The notes beneath the pieces are model-generated. The model was given only the letters and a program-made list of their open reading frames with translations, was not told the origin of the DNA and searched no databases. Positions 8,419 to 18,224 of a stretch of 64,000 nt of DNA are shown here, piece by piece. Within the stretch, counting starts at the first letter, position 1. Every line of letters begins with the position of its first letter. The position numbers and the translations under genes were made by a program. The stretch comes from Halosolutus amylolyticus. GTDB lineage: Archaea > Halobacteriota > Halobacteria > Halobacteriales > Natrialbaceae. Where the stretch lies: positions 62,001 through 126,000 of the forward strand of contig NZ_JALIQP010000008.1 of assembly GCF_023566055.1 (NCBI RefSeq), in the 5' to 3' direction.

Positions 8419-9648
8419 ATGGCTGATACGACTGCTGATTTACGACTTCTCGCCGCCGTAACACTCCTGGCGACGTTGCTCTTAACTACGGGCGTTGCTG
8501 ACGATTCCGTGCTCCGTATCGTGATTGGCGTTCCCTTTCTCGTTTTGGTGCCAGGATACGCGATTCTAGCTGCGTGTGTTCCGTCCGCTGGCCCGAGAGT
8601 CGATACGAACGCTCGACCGGATGGCGTGAACAGTCGACTAAGACGGCGACTTTCCGGTCTGGAGTGGTGGGCGATTTCGATCGCGATCAGCCTGCTCGTT
8701 GTTCCGGGTATCGTTGCGGCTCTCATCGTGGCACCCGTCGAGTACGGCACAGCGTCACTTGGCGGTCTGATCGGGTTCGTCTCGGGGGCAGCACTCGCGA
8801 TCGCATCCATTCGGCGTAGCGGACTGCCGCCAGAAACGCGCTACCACGCGTCCCCTCGCGAGTGGGTCCGAGGTGTCGTCGACGGCGTCACGATAACCAC
8901 GACTACCGATGCCGCGCTGACGGTTGGCCTCGCCGTGGCCGTGCTTCTTGTCCTCGGGAGCGGCGCCTACGCCATCGACGCCGGGCAACAGGGGACGGAC
9001 CACACCGAACTGTATCTATTGACTGAAAACGAGTCGGGCGAGTACGTCGCTTCGGGGTATCCCGAGGTGGTCGACCCCGACGAGTCGATCCCGATCGCGA
9101 TCGGGATCGGAAACGAGGAGGGGACGAACGTGGAGTACACCGTCGTCGTTCAGCAACAGCGACTCGAGGATGGCGAGATCGTCGACCGAACCCGACTCGA
9201 TACGTTCGAGACGAGTGTCTCCGCCGGCTCTACTGCCGTCGCCGATCGATCCGTGACGCCGACCGGGGAGCCAGGTGAATCCGTTCGAATCGTGGTCCTC
9301 CTCTACGACGATGGGACTCCGGAAACGGCCACGACCGACAACGCCTACCGGTATACACAGTTTGGGACGACGATCGCCGAAGACGGTGATGACGACATGG
9401 GTGTTGGTGATGAGGACGGCGACAGTGACGGCGACGATGAGGAGGACGACGATGGCGATAGCGTCGGTGGAGGTGACAGCGATGAGGACGACGGTGACGA
9501 GAGTACCGACGACAGTGACGGTGAAGACGGAGACAGCAGTGACGACGAAGATACTGAGGGTGGGGACGGCAGTGTAGACGGTGATGGCGGCGATGACGAG
9601 GTCAGCAGTGGGGAAAACGACAGCGACGACGGCACCGTTAGTTTCTGA
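8419..9648 (+). CDS. DUF1616 membrane protein with Asp-rich tail
   Basis: A 409-residue protein; GTG at 8416 directly before the ATG is an alternative start. The N-terminal half has several hydrophobic segments (about residues 8-55, 75-130, 165-195), then an extracytoplasmic domain with the T-E-L-Y-L-L-T-E-N-E pattern seen in DUF1616 proteins. The last ~85 residues are almost entirely Asp, Glu, Gly and Ser. DUF1616 proteins are found in archaeal surface glycan loci; no activity is established. A paralogue without the long acidic tail is at 30407. The tail is low-complexity and its length probably varies between strains. Confidence 0.8.
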   Translation: MADTTADLRLLAAVTLLATLLLTTGVADDSVLRIVIGVPFLVLVPGYAILAACVPSAGPRVDTNARPDGVNSRLRRRLSGLEWWAISIAISLLVVPGIVAALIVAPVEYGTASLGGLIGFVSGAALAIASIRRSGLPPETRYHASPREWVRGVVDGVTITTTTDAALTVGLAVAVLLVLGSGAYAIDAGQQGTDHTELYLLTENESGEYVASGYPEVVDPDESIPIAIGIGNEEGTNVEYTVVVQQQRLEDGEIVDRTRLDTFETSVSAGSTAVADRSVTPTGEPGESVRIVVLLYDDGTPETATTDNAYRYTQFGTTIAEDGDDDMGVGDEDGDSDGDDEEDDDGDSVGGGDSDEDDGDESTDDSDGEDGDSSDDEDTEGGDGSVDGDGGDDEVSSGENDSDDGTVSF

Positions 9649-10075
9649 GCCATTCATCGTTCTCGAACGACTCACCAGCGTGGGTCTCGCCGGTTGGGGA
9701 CTACGACGCCGACGCGTCGATCCGGTGGAGTCCTATCGATTCGATCGCATCGTGAGTCTCCGAAGTCACTTTTGTGTACTCTGTCGACTTCGTGACTGAT
9801 GATCAGTCGAGTTGCAGAAGGATTACCGTCGTATGTCGAACCGGGAATTACGATTACGGTCACTACGGCTTCGATCGATTCAGGCACGATCCGATCACTC
9901 CCGAGTTCTCGAACTGACACGTCCGGAACCGACGCTGGCCTCTGGTGGTAGACGGGTTATCAACTGACTCGGCTTCGTCTCTTTTCGCATTCTGGAGCGG
10001 TAATGGGCGTACTTTCGTCGCTGGAGTGAGCCGAAGAACGGGCGACTGTCGGCCCGGTTTGGGGCCGGTGTGCCA
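9649..10075. other. intergenic region, 427 bp, no gene recognised
   Basis: The gap lies between two convergent genes. Short frames exist on both strands, but none has the acidic composition or codon bias of a haloarchaeal gene. No clear repeat or RNA was seen. Confidence 0.5.
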
Positions 10076-11989
10076 TTAAGAGCCGCTTCGCCAGACAATC
10101 CGATCCTGACCGTCAGTATAGACGATCGTATCTTCCTCGTTGGGACCGGGTAACGGCCCGTAGACGTGATATTGCCTGTCTTCGTGGGTGACGTAGTACG
10201 AACCGTGTTCCGTTTGAGCGTAGCCGCGGTACACTACCAGTTCCTCGCCAGAAACGGTCGTCCCGCGTTCGGCGTAGCTCGTCGAGTAGGACGTCGCCGG
10301 CTGCTCGTAATGGCGGTTGAGCATCTGGTAGGCGACGTGGTCTGCAACGATCGTGGCCTCGTCACCGGCATGAGCGACGGTGAATTCGTACGTCCGTTCC
10401 TCCTCTGGCGTCGTCGCCAGTCGATCGGCCCCGGGCGAGTCGTCGAATACCGGTCCATCGACCGCACCTGCGCCGTTGCCGATCATCAGGGCCGTGTACG
10501 GAGCGATCACGAGTGTGAAGACGACGAGCGCGACCGTTATCGATCGCGTTCGGCGTTGAGTTGCCGTTAGAATGGTGACGAGGGCGGGAGCCGCAAGCAG
10601 TGCTAGAATCACGTAGAGGAAGATCTGCCACCGATCGGGCAGGAACGTACTTACGCCCAGGAGAGGGAGCAGGTAGACGAAAACACACGCAACCGTCGTC
10701 CCGGCTCCGAGTCCGAGGACGACCCGGTTCGTCTCGCCCTCGTTCCGATCCATCCAGTAGATACTCCCGGCTAGTGCGAGTGCGAGCAATAGCGCCGATC
10801 CGGCGACGTGGAAGACGGACATCGCGTCGGCGCCCGCAATCGCTACGTACTCTCCGGGAGGGAGCTTCGATGCGGGTCGACCGCTCGTTCCCTCGAGGAC
10901 GGTTCCGAGATGTTCGATCATGACACTGCCCACGACGACGAGGAAACTCGAGGAGTCGCCCTCCGGGCCGCTGTAATCCGTGACGGCCGTCTGGAGGACG
11001 AACGACGCGACGAGGACCGACAGCACTGTGAGTCCGCGACGGGTGACGTTGGCATCCCAGAAGACGTTCGCACAGACATATGTGCCGACGACGACGAGTG
11101 CGACGAACAGGCTCAACTGGTGCGTGGCGACGAGGCCAGCGAGAAAGAGACCGAAGAGTCCGAGAAATCGCGTCCGGCCAGTATCGAGGTACCGTTCGGC
11201 GTACAACAGCAGAAACCCGAACAGGACGACGCCGATAGAGGTCGGCGTCGTGTGGATCGCGTTGAAGATCGTCCGGTCAGCAATAACGACGAGCAAGCCT
11301 CCGACGAGCGCGACCGTTTCTCCCCATACGGGTTCGAGAAACAGGTACACGACGGCAACGAGCAACAACGTTGTCGTCACTGTCACGAGTAGGAACGCCG
11401 CCTGGCGGACGTCCACTCCGAGCACGGTGACGCCGCTCGCGGTCAGCAGGTGGTACACTGGTGCGTACCAGTATTTCGACGTTGCGAGCGGGGCCATGGA
11501 ACCGCTGGTAGCGATCGCGTCCGCCGCCCTGTTGTGAAACAGGGCGTCCATGCCGATCTGGACGGCACTCGCGTAGTAGATCAGTCCCCGGTGAATCACG
11601 CCGGTCAGGACAACGAGTCCGAGGTTCGTCCTGGTCGAGTCCAGAACGACGATCGACAGGGCGACGAGTAGGTACAGCGCCAAAAGCAGCCCATGAACCC
11701 CCAGCGTTCGCTCGAAGCCGTTGGCGGCGAAGGCGGCGATGGCACCCGACATGACGACACAGTAACAGATCAGAATCGGTCTTGGGTCGCGAACGCGACT
11801 GTACCGGGGTAGTTCCTCGTTTCGCAGCAGGTACCCGACAGCGGTTCCAAGCAACATCAGCGGCGGCATCACGCGCGTGAACGGGTTCGAAACGAAAAGC
11901 GAGACGACGACGCCGACGACCCCTGCGGCCGTCGCGCTCGCGACGACGAAATTGGGGGATCCGATGAATCTGCGAACGTTATAGTACAT
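10076..11989 (-). CDS. polytopic membrane protein, GT39/PMT-like architecture
   Basis: A 637-residue protein with roughly a dozen hydrophobic segments over the first ~500 residues and a soluble C-terminal domain of about 130 residues. This layout resembles archaeal membrane glycosyltransferases or oligosaccharide-processing proteins of the PMT/GT39 type, but I do not see a firm catalytic motif, so the family call is tentative. A conserved-looking acidic and aromatic patch (HNRAADAIATSG, then KYWYAPVYH) sits near residues 150-180 in a presumed extracellular loop. It lies between DUF1616 and a tRNA-like gene. An ATAACAA element ends 30 nt before its start. Confidence 0.65.
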   Translation of the reverse strand: MYYNVRRFIGSPNFVVASATAAGVVGVVVSLFVSNPFTRVMPPLMLLGTAVGYLLRNEELPRYSRVRDPRPILICYCVVMSGAIAAFAANGFERTLGVHGLLLALYLLVALSIVVLDSTRTNLGLVVLTGVIHRGLIYYASAVQIGMDALFHNRAADAIATSGSMAPLATSKYWYAPVYHLLTASGVTVLGVDVRQAAFLLVTVTTTLLLVAVVYLFLEPVWGETVALVGGLLVVIADRTIFNAIHTTPTSIGVVLFGFLLLYAERYLDTGRTRFLGLFGLFLAGLVATHQLSLFVALVVVGTYVCANVFWDANVTRRGLTVLSVLVASFVLQTAVTDYSGPEGDSSSFLVVVGSVMIEHLGTVLEGTSGRPASKLPPGEYVAIAGADAMSVFHVAGSALLLALALAGSIYWMDRNEGETNRVVLGLGAGTTVACVFVYLLPLLGVSTFLPDRWQIFLYVILALLAAPALVTILTATQRRTRSITVALVVFTLVIAPYTALMIGNGAGAVDGPVFDDSPGADRLATTPEEERTYEFTVAHAGDEATIVADHVAYQMLNRHYEQPATSYSTSYAERGTTVSGEELVVYRGYAQTEHGSYYVTHEDRQYHVYGPLPGPNEEDTIVYTDGQDRIVWRSGS

Positions 11990-12019
11990 TCACAGCCGTG
12001 GATCAGTTACGTCGAGTGA

Positions 12020-12026
12020 TTGTTAT
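12020..12026 (-). promoter_or_regulatory. ATAACAA promoter-like element
   Basis: Minus-strand ATAACAA lies 30 nt upstream of the ATG at 11989. It is a seven-base match to the ATAACAAA element seen elsewhere in the window. Confidence 0.35.
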
Positions 12027-12314
12027 GGGCTATGTTCCGGTCGGCGGGCCGCGTCAGGAGTTACTTTCCCGATTTGCGTCGGTCGATCCGTTTCCCCACA
12101 GTCACGAGAGCGGCGCCCGTCGTACTTGGATCAGGGCCGTGGCCGATCCCGCTCGATCGCCGTACATCGAGTCCTGAATGCCCCTCCTCGCCAGTTTCCG
12201 ATCGTTCTCTGCGATCGATCGTCGATCACCAATCGACTATCTTTCGCCTTCGGCGACGAAGGCGATGCATTACGAAGTACGATCCACAGGAACGGGAAAT
12301 TACAGTCGACAACG

Positions 12315-12398
12315 GGGCAGGTGGTCCAGCGGAAGGACGCTCCTGGATGCGGGTTCCTCGCTCGGGAGAAGCCGGTGGTTCGAATCCACCCCTGTCCA
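12315..12398 (+). tRNA. tRNA-like gene with enlarged anticodon loop, possibly tRNA-Ala(CGC)
   Basis: The cloverleaf is almost perfect. The acceptor stem pairs 12315-12321 with 12391-12397 and includes a G3-U70 wobble, with A73 at 12398. U8 and G9 are present, the D arm is GTCC/GGAC with A14 and G18-G19, the variable loop is AAGCC, and the T arm is GGTGG/CCACC with loop TTCGAAT. The anticodon stem CTCCT (12340-12344) pairs with GGGAG (12364-12368) but encloses 19 nt instead of 7. Removing 12 nt so that U33 is kept leaves only anticodon CGC, which agrees with the alanine-type G3-U70. The inserted 12 nt are not at the canonical 37/38 intron site and position 37 would be U, so a pseudo-tRNA is also possible. 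Confidence 0.55.
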
Positions 12399-12468
12399 TT
12401 CTCCTCGTTCTTGGCCGATCGTCCCCCGGAATTATGCGTCTCGAACCCGGTCGTCCGTGATAGGGTTA

Positions 12469-14313
12469 TCAGTTGAAATCGTCGGGAACGATGCGGTCCT
12501 GGTCGGCGTAGACGTGCGCGGATCCCGCGTCGAATCTGAGGTCGGTCACCGATCCGGAGAAGCGGAACCGCTGGACGTCGCGCTCGATCGATCCCTCGAC
12601 CGTTCCGGAGTCTACCGTGACGACGTCGTCGATATCGTCCCAGACGGCCGGTTCGATGATTCCGTCGACGGTAACTTCGTACGTCGCGGGTGAGCCATTG
12701 CCGACCAGCGTCAGCACTCGCGGTAGTGCGTCGCCGAAGTCGTCGGTGTCGATCTCCTCACCGTCGACGAGGACGCGCGCATCACCTTCGACGGTGACGT
12801 TCTCGAGTTCCCCGTCGAACGCGAATGCGTCGCGCCAACCGGTCACCGCACCGCTGACATGGTCGTCGTCGACCTGGATGTCGTCGTCGATCGACGCGGC
12901 GCGGTAGGTCGTCGCCTCGACGTCACCGGTAACGTCGAACTCGTACCGACTTTCGCCGGTCGTCCCGACACCGTCGATCAGGAGTGTGCGTTCGAGGCCG
13001 GTGTCCCCGCCCGTCGCCTCGATCACCTCGTCCGGTGACAGTGCTTCCCCGTCGAGTTCGACCCACATGACGTCGGGATTGTCGATGGTGATCGAGGTGA
13101 CCGCACCGTCGATACGGAACGCGTCGCCGAACCCGTTGCCAGTGAGGCCTTCGACGTAGCTCGTCCCGTCCTCGACGTCGATCGTGTCGTTTGCGCCGCC
13201 CTCGATCGGGTAGCCGGACGGACTCTCGTAGGGTGCAGCGGTCCGTTCGACGTCGCCGTCGACGGCGAACGAGTAGGTGTCGTTGTAGGCGTCGGACGAG
13301 GTGACGAATGCGAGGAGGTGCGAACCGTCCGAGTCCTCAGAACTGTCCCCCGTCGAACCGGTGGTTCCGTCCGTCCCGGCCCCGGATGCGGCCTGTTCGG
13401 CGCTCGTCGGACAGCCCTCGGGAACGAATCGCTCCGGTTTTCCTGCCGAGGTGCCGTGGATTTCGGTCGTGCTCGAACGAAGTTCGACGCCCTCGAAGCA
13501 GGTGTTCTCGACGGTAACTTCGGCGTACCGCATCTTGTCGTACGTTGACCCGGACCCGCCTACCGTGATCGCTCGCTCTGGATTGTCCATCCCTCCGATG
13601 TGCGAGTCTATGATCTGCCCGTGCTCGAAGTACATCCAGAATCCACGGTGTGGACCGCCCCACGAACAACAGTTGACGAGTTTCGACCCGTCGGATCCCA
13701 GTCGAAAGTTCGCAGCTGTGTTGTTGCCCGAGTACGAGTCGTAAACGTGGATTTCGCCTCCCTGGCCGTTCACGGCCGTATCGTGGCCCGGTTCGGAGGC
13801 ATAGAGGCCGTTATCGGTGTAGCCCTCGATGTAGACGTTGCGCATCTCGATTGTTCCGGAGTGTGACGGGTAGACGAAGATGCTGGCGAACCCGTCCTTG
13901 TGACTGGTTCCATCATCGCCGTCCCCGAGATAGACGTTCTCAATGACCGACGTTCCGTTGCCGCTGTCGACGCAGCCGATGTGGTAGTTTCTGGACGACG
14001 AATTCCTCGTTCCAGCTCCCTTGAACCCGACGTTCCGGATAGTCCAGTTCGTTGCCGTCGCGTCGATATGGGCGTTGGCACCATCAGCCGTGATATCGAT
14101 GAGGTAGTTTTCGAACGTTTCGCCGTCGCTGAGCGAATACGTCCATTTCTCTCCCGCTCCGACGGTAATCGTCTCGTACTCTTCAGCCCGCACAGATCCA
14201 CTCGCACCCTCCAGGAGTGCCAATGAACCCAGGGCTGTACCTGCTCCTGCCAGATATGTTCGTCTATTTAGCAATCCGGTATCGTCTTCCCTGACACTTC
14301 TATCGTCTGCCAT
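12469..14313 (-). CDS. secreted beta-helix (pectin lyase-like) protein with Tat signal
   Basis: A 614-residue protein. The N terminus contains NRRTYLAGAGTALGS, a twin-arginine signal, so it is exported folded. Residues about 45-300 show the repetitive Asn/Asp/Gly-rich pattern of a right-handed parallel beta-helix, with stretches such as NWTIRNVGFKGAG typical of pectin lyase-like folds. A Ser/Thr/Gly/Asp-rich linker (about 300-335) leads to three tandem beta-rich modules of roughly 85 residues, each ending in a V-x-V/A-D-G/Q-E/D-x-I/L pattern. It may bind or cleave acidic polysaccharide; no catalytic residues can be assigned. Convergent with the tRNA-like gene. Confidence 0.75.
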   Translation of the reverse strand: MADDRSVREDDTGLLNRRTYLAGAGTALGSLALLEGASGSVRAEEYETITVGAGEKWTYSLSDGETFENYLIDITADGANAHIDATATNWTIRNVGFKGAGTRNSSSRNYHIGCVDSGNGTSVIENVYLGDGDDGTSHKDGFASIFVYPSHSGTIEMRNVYIEGYTDNGLYASEPGHDTAVNGQGGEIHVYDSYSGNNTAANFRLGSDGSKLVNCCSWGGPHRGFWMYFEHGQIIDSHIGGMDNPERAITVGGSGSTYDKMRYAEVTVENTCFEGVELRSSTTEIHGTSAGKPERFVPEGCPTSAEQAASGAGTDGTTGSTGDSSEDSDGSHLLAFVTSSDAYNDTYSFAVDGDVERTAAPYESPSGYPIEGGANDTIDVEDGTSYVEGLTGNGFGDAFRIDGAVTSITIDNPDVMWVELDGEALSPDEVIEATGGDTGLERTLLIDGVGTTGESRYEFDVTGDVEATTYRAASIDDDIQVDDDHVSGAVTGWRDAFAFDGELENVTVEGDARVLVDGEEIDTDDFGDALPRVLTLVGNGSPATYEVTVDGIIEPAVWDDIDDVVTVDSGTVEGSIERDVQRFRFSGSVTDLRFDAGSAHVYADQDRIVPDDFN

Positions 14314-14880
14314 CGCTCCTAGAGTACGAAAAACAGGTAATGGAGATGGGGGTTCATCTGTGCGTGTTATAATAGGCAGTGTGAAAATCAGTAAATAATG
14401 AAAATCAGGTTACAACTATCATAAACGGATATTGTCGCGATTTTTGCCATGGTCGCTCAATCTAGTCGGGGAGGCCCGATGCGCCCGCCGAACGAACTTC
14501 CGGTCTCCGTTCTTCGACCGATGCATCCCGGTCCCCGAACGCGAGAATCTATCACCACCGGGGCACCGGACGTGACGACTTCCCTTCGGTAGCGAGGCCG
14601 AAATAGCACTTTGCTACCGGTGTGGAAATCTGGTGATAACTAATTGTACGGGGACGTTCCTGAATTGTGAGTCCCAGATGATGGTTGATGACGGAGATGC
14701 TGTTAGGATATGCCCGGTTCCGAGTCCCGGTCCGTTCACTCTGCATCCGTCTGCCTCCCTGAGAACCCAGGGTGATACGCTGTCGTGTGTAACGGACCCC
14801 GATGAGCAGGCGAGCGGAGACTGGTGGGTGCGGACCTCGGGTATCGAACGGAGAGCCACAGTCGACAGTCGAACCACACG
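14314..14880. other. divergent intergenic region, AT-rich near the beta-helix gene start
   Basis: This 567-bp gap separates the divergent beta-helix and flippase genes. Bases 14360-14430 are clearly AT-rich (TATAATAG and AAATAATGAAAATC stretches) and probably hold the beta-helix promoter. I see no convincing coding frame; short frames lack haloarchaeal codon bias. Confidence 0.5.
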
Positions 14881-16344
14881 ATGAGTCGTACCGGTCAGTT
14901 GATTTCGCGGTTCAAGTTCGAGTTCGTCGGGCGAGTCGCTGCGATCGTCTCGAGTGGACTGTTGATGGTCGTGCTCGCGAGACTCCTCGGACCGGACGAG
15001 TACGGACTGCTGTTTCTCGCGGTCGCGATTTTTGGCGTTCTCGGTGTCTTCAGTAAACTCGGAATTTCCAACTCGTGTGCCCGATACGTCGCCGAATACA
15101 AGGAGCAGGACTCGACGCAGATTCCGCACATTCTGCGCGTCGCACTGGCATTCAATCTGGTGACTATCGTCGTGGTCTGTTTGGCTGTGCTACTCGGACA
15201 TCACAAACTGGCGGGCGTCCTCGACGAACCGGCCCTGGTGCCGTTTCTGCTGGTGGGAGTGCTCTACCTCGCCTTTGAGTCGCTTTCGGCACTCGCTCGC
15301 GGGGTCCTGCAGGGATACGAAGAGATCGAACTGGCAGCGGCGGTTCACGCGATCGGACGGGTCACTCGGCTCGTGTTCGCCGTGGGATTCGTCGTTATCG
15401 GGTTCGGCGCACTCGGCGCGCTCGTCGGCTACATACTCAGCGTCGTCGTCTCGTCGCTACTCGGTCTGTGGTTCGTTTATCGCCGACTGTATCGGGTGCT
15501 CGAGGTCGCACCGGCGATCGAGGCCGGACTCCGTCGCCGAATCGGTGAGTACACGGTACCGCTGACGGCGACCAGCACGGCGAACGTGATCGACAAGCGG
15601 ATAGACACCGTCCTCGTCGGATTCTTCCTCACCCCCGTCGCCGTCTCGTATTACGTGGTTAGCAAGCAGATCGTCGAGTTCCTCGAGACGCCCGTTTCGG
15701 CACTCGGGTTTACCCTCTCACCGTCGTTCGGCGCTCAGAAGGCGGACGGCAACGTGAATCAAGCGGCCCGGATTTACGAGGCGGCACTTACACACTCGCT
15801 GTTGTTATACGTGCCGGCAGCAGCGGGAATCGTTCTGGTCGCCGAACCGACGATCGAACTGGTATTCGGTGACGACTATGGGGGAGCGACTCCCGTCTTG
15901 CAGGTGCTCTCCATGTACGTCGTTCTCCAGTCGATCACGAAACTCACCAGCAACGCGCTGGACTTCCTCGGGCGTGCGAGAGCGCGGGCGATCGTGAAGG
16001 GAATGACGGCAGCGTTGAACGTCTGTCTCAACGTACTGTTGATTCCGCGTATCGGTGTCGTCGGTGCGGCGATCGCGACAGTCGTATCGTACTCGCTGTA
16101 CACCGGTTCGAATCTCGTCATCATTCACCAAGAGTTCGGGCTACGAATCGGGCTGTTGGTGCGTCGAATCGCGACTATCGTCGGTGTGACACTGACGATG
16201 ACGATCCTCCTCGTCCCGGCCAATGGTCACGTCGATGGATGGCTATCACTCGCTGCCGTCGTCTCGTTGGGCGTTATCGTCTGGACTGCCCTCTCGGTCG
16301 TGACCGGACTGATCGACCTGAATCAATTGAGGATGTCAGTATGA
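14881..16344 (+). CDS. Wzx/AglR-type polysaccharide flippase
   Basis: A 487-residue polytopic membrane protein from ATG at 14881. It begins GQLISRFKFEFVGRVAAIV and has the run of about 14 hydrophobic helices and the SRLLGPDEYGLLFLA-like segment (here ARLLGPDEYGLLFLA) of the oligosaccharide flippase (polysaccharide transporter) family. Such proteins move lipid-linked oligosaccharides across the membrane; AglR is the haloarchaeal example. Its stop overlaps the next start as ATGA, coupling it to the methyltransferase-kinase fusion. Position inside the glycan island supports the role. Confidence 0.88.
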   Translation: MSRTGQLISRFKFEFVGRVAAIVSSGLLMVVLARLLGPDEYGLLFLAVAIFGVLGVFSKLGISNSCARYVAEYKEQDSTQIPHILRVALAFNLVTIVVVCLAVLLGHHKLAGVLDEPALVPFLLVGVLYLAFESLSALARGVLQGYEEIELAAAVHAIGRVTRLVFAVGFVVIGFGALGALVGYILSVVVSSLLGLWFVYRRLYRVLEVAPAIEAGLRRRIGEYTVPLTATSTANVIDKRIDTVLVGFFLTPVAVSYYVVSKQIVEFLETPVSALGFTLSPSFGAQKADGNVNQAARIYEAALTHSLLLYVPAAAGIVLVAEPTIELVFGDDYGGATPVLQVLSMYVVLQSITKLTSNALDFLGRARARAIVKGMTAALNVCLNVLLIPRIGVVGAAIATVVSYSLYTGSNLVIIHQEFGLRIGLLVRRIATIVGVTLTMTILLVPANGHVDGWLSLAAVVSLGVIVWTALSVVTGLIDLNQLRMSV

Positions 16345-18224
16345 AATATCCAGCCAACCACGAACGACAACTTTCGGCACTGAGCGACAGCATCACGCTG
16401 GTCTGTCCTGACTGTGCACGACCGTTCCCACCTGACCGCCTGCACTGTCGGAACTGTGATGTCATGGCCGTCGAACGAGATGGGATCGTCTCGTTCCAGC
16501 CAAAAGAGAACCGAACATCTCAGCGTCTATCAGATCACGAACTAGACGAGCTCGTAGAGGCTGTAGCGAATCAGTCAACCCGGAACGCTGCCGGCGCTAT
16601 TTTGGCTGAAAACGAACACCGGACGGAGATTCTCACGGAGCTATTCGACGTACAACAGGAACTCTGGCAGCCGCTCGTTGCGAACCACATCGGTGGTCGT
16701 TGTCTGGATCTACACACAGGCTACGGTCGCAGGTCCGTGGTACTCTCCGAACTCGCAGATTCAATATTTGCCGTCGATCCATCCCTGGCGAAACTCCGAG
16801 TGGCTGCCAAACGCGATGATTACGCCAGTTCCGATCGAATCGTCCCGATTCATACCACCGACGAACGATTGCCATTCCGGAACGACTGGTTCGATACGAT
16901 CGTTGCCGATCTCACTGGAAATACTGCTATCGAACCGACACTGGATCGTCTGAAGAGGTATCTTACTGACGATGGTTCGTTGATCTTTATGGCTGACGGT
17001 TGGCCTCGTAGTGCTGGACTCACGTCTCTCTTCGGTTTAGACGGGAGCGATTCAACTGAGACTGCTGACTTACTGCCGGGAACGGCCGCGGGCTACCGAT
17101 CAATAGCACAAACGGCCGGATTTGACGACGTATCCGTCTACGCGCTGTTTCCAACTGCTTCCCGACCGCTATACGCTTTCGACGTCGAGTGTGAGCAAGC
17201 TATTCCGAAAATTTTCGAATCCTACGCCAACGAAAACGGATTCGTCGGTGACTGTATAAAGGAAGCGATGAATGTTCTCAATAGTAGTGGGATCCTGAAG
17301 CGGTGCTATCCGTCTCTCCTCGTTGTTTGTTCGAACGAGTCCGACGAGCCATCGTTCCAGTTCACGAATCCGCTCGTTATTTCGGGTCGTACCCGCTCGG
17401 TCGTTCTTGAACTTGATTCGAGCGGAGTGAACGAAATATATAAGATTCCGAATAGTAGTGTGCACGAACCGTTTACCGCTCGGGAAAATCACATCACATC
17501 TTCGCTATGCGAAACCGATGAAGAGATCGTTGCCACGATTCCTGGCGGAGAAGCGATCGATTCCCGCCTTGGACAGGCCAGAAAGGTTACCCCAGCCACG
17601 GGTCAACCGCTCGACGAAGAGATTGGACGTGACCCCGAGTCATTCGAACGCGTTCTTGAGATCGGGTTCGACTGGTTGATCGATTTCCAGCGGACGTTCG
17701 GGAGTGAACCGACGATCAAAACTCCTGCAGAGGTACGTAACAGTTTGCAGTTTCAGCCGTTGAACGTCGACCCTCCCGCGGTTGACAGCCCGGTAAAAAC
17801 GTTTACAACGCCCGTCCACGGAGACTTCATGTCTAGTAATATTTACTACGAGGATGGGACGATTACCGCAGTTATCGACTGGGAGTACGGTGCGTTTGGC
17901 GAGTCACCAGTCGTCGATGCGGGTCATCTTTTATTCAATACAGCTGCTTGGATCGACGGCGACTTCGCCGAAAATGTTCGTACTGTTCTGTGCGGTCGAA
18001 ACGAATATGCCGAACGCGCTCGAGCGTGCGTCCGTAGCTACTGCGAAGCAGTCGGACTTCCGTATCGGACGTTCGAACTATATCTTCCGTCCGCGTATCT
18101 TCATCAACTGACTGTCGATTGGCAGTACAACTCTGTGAGCACGTGTACAACTCGAACGGAAGCCCATGCACGGCGCATTCAAACCATCGTTGAGACAATC
18201 GACGACATGAAGATCTCGAAGTAG
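16341..18224 (+). CDS. zinc ribbon - SAM methyltransferase-like - APH/choline-kinase-like fusion
   Basis: A 627-residue protein starting at ATG 16341, which overlaps the flippase stop. Domain order: a zinc ribbon with Cys22, Cys25, Cys36 and Cys39; a class I methyltransferase-like domain (about 90-290) with a degenerate motif I (CLDLHTGYG) and a post-III strand at SLIFMADGW; and a C-terminal kinase-like domain (about 370-627) with YKIPNSS for the ATP lysine, the Brenner motif HGDFMSSN at residues 493-500 and IDWE with Asp513. Its base composition is visibly more AT-rich than its neighbours, which suggests transfer. Modification plus phosphorylation of a sugar or sugar-lipid is plausible. Domain calls are firm; substrate is unknown. 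Confidence 0.75.
   Translation: MKYPANHERQLSALSDSITLVCPDCARPFPPDRLHCRNCDVMAVERDGIVSFQPKENRTSQRLSDHELDELVEAVANQSTRNAAGAILAENEHRTEILTELFDVQQELWQPLVANHIGGRCLDLHTGYGRRSVVLSELADSIFAVDPSLAKLRVAAKRDDYASSDRIVPIHTTDERLPFRNDWFDTIVADLTGNTAIEPTLDRLKRYLTDDGSLIFMADGWPRSAGLTSLFGLDGSDSTETADLLPGTAAGYRSIAQTAGFDDVSVYALFPTASRPLYAFDVECEQAIPKIFESYANENGFVGDCIKEAMNVLNSSGILKRCYPSLLVVCSNESDEPSFQFTNPLVISGRTRSVVLELDSSGVNEIYKIPNSSVHEPFTARENHITSSLCETDEEIVATIPGGEAIDSRLGQARKVTPATGQPLDEEIGRDPESFERVLEIGFDWLIDFQRTFGSEPTIKTPAEVRNSLQFQPLNVDPPAVDSPVKTFTTPVHGDFMSSNIYYEDGTITAVIDWEYGAFGESPVVDAGHLLFNTAAWIDGDFAENVRTVLCGRNEYAERARACVRSYCEAVGLPYRTFELYLPSAYLHQLTVDWQYNSVSTCTTRTEAHARRIQTIVETIDDMKISK

Noticed and set aside
12315-12398. Reading the tRNA-like gene as a type II (Leu/Ser) tRNA with long variable arm
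   Set aside because: A 17-nt anticodon arm directly after the D arm gives no stem; the CTCCT/GGGAG stem is the only consistent one.
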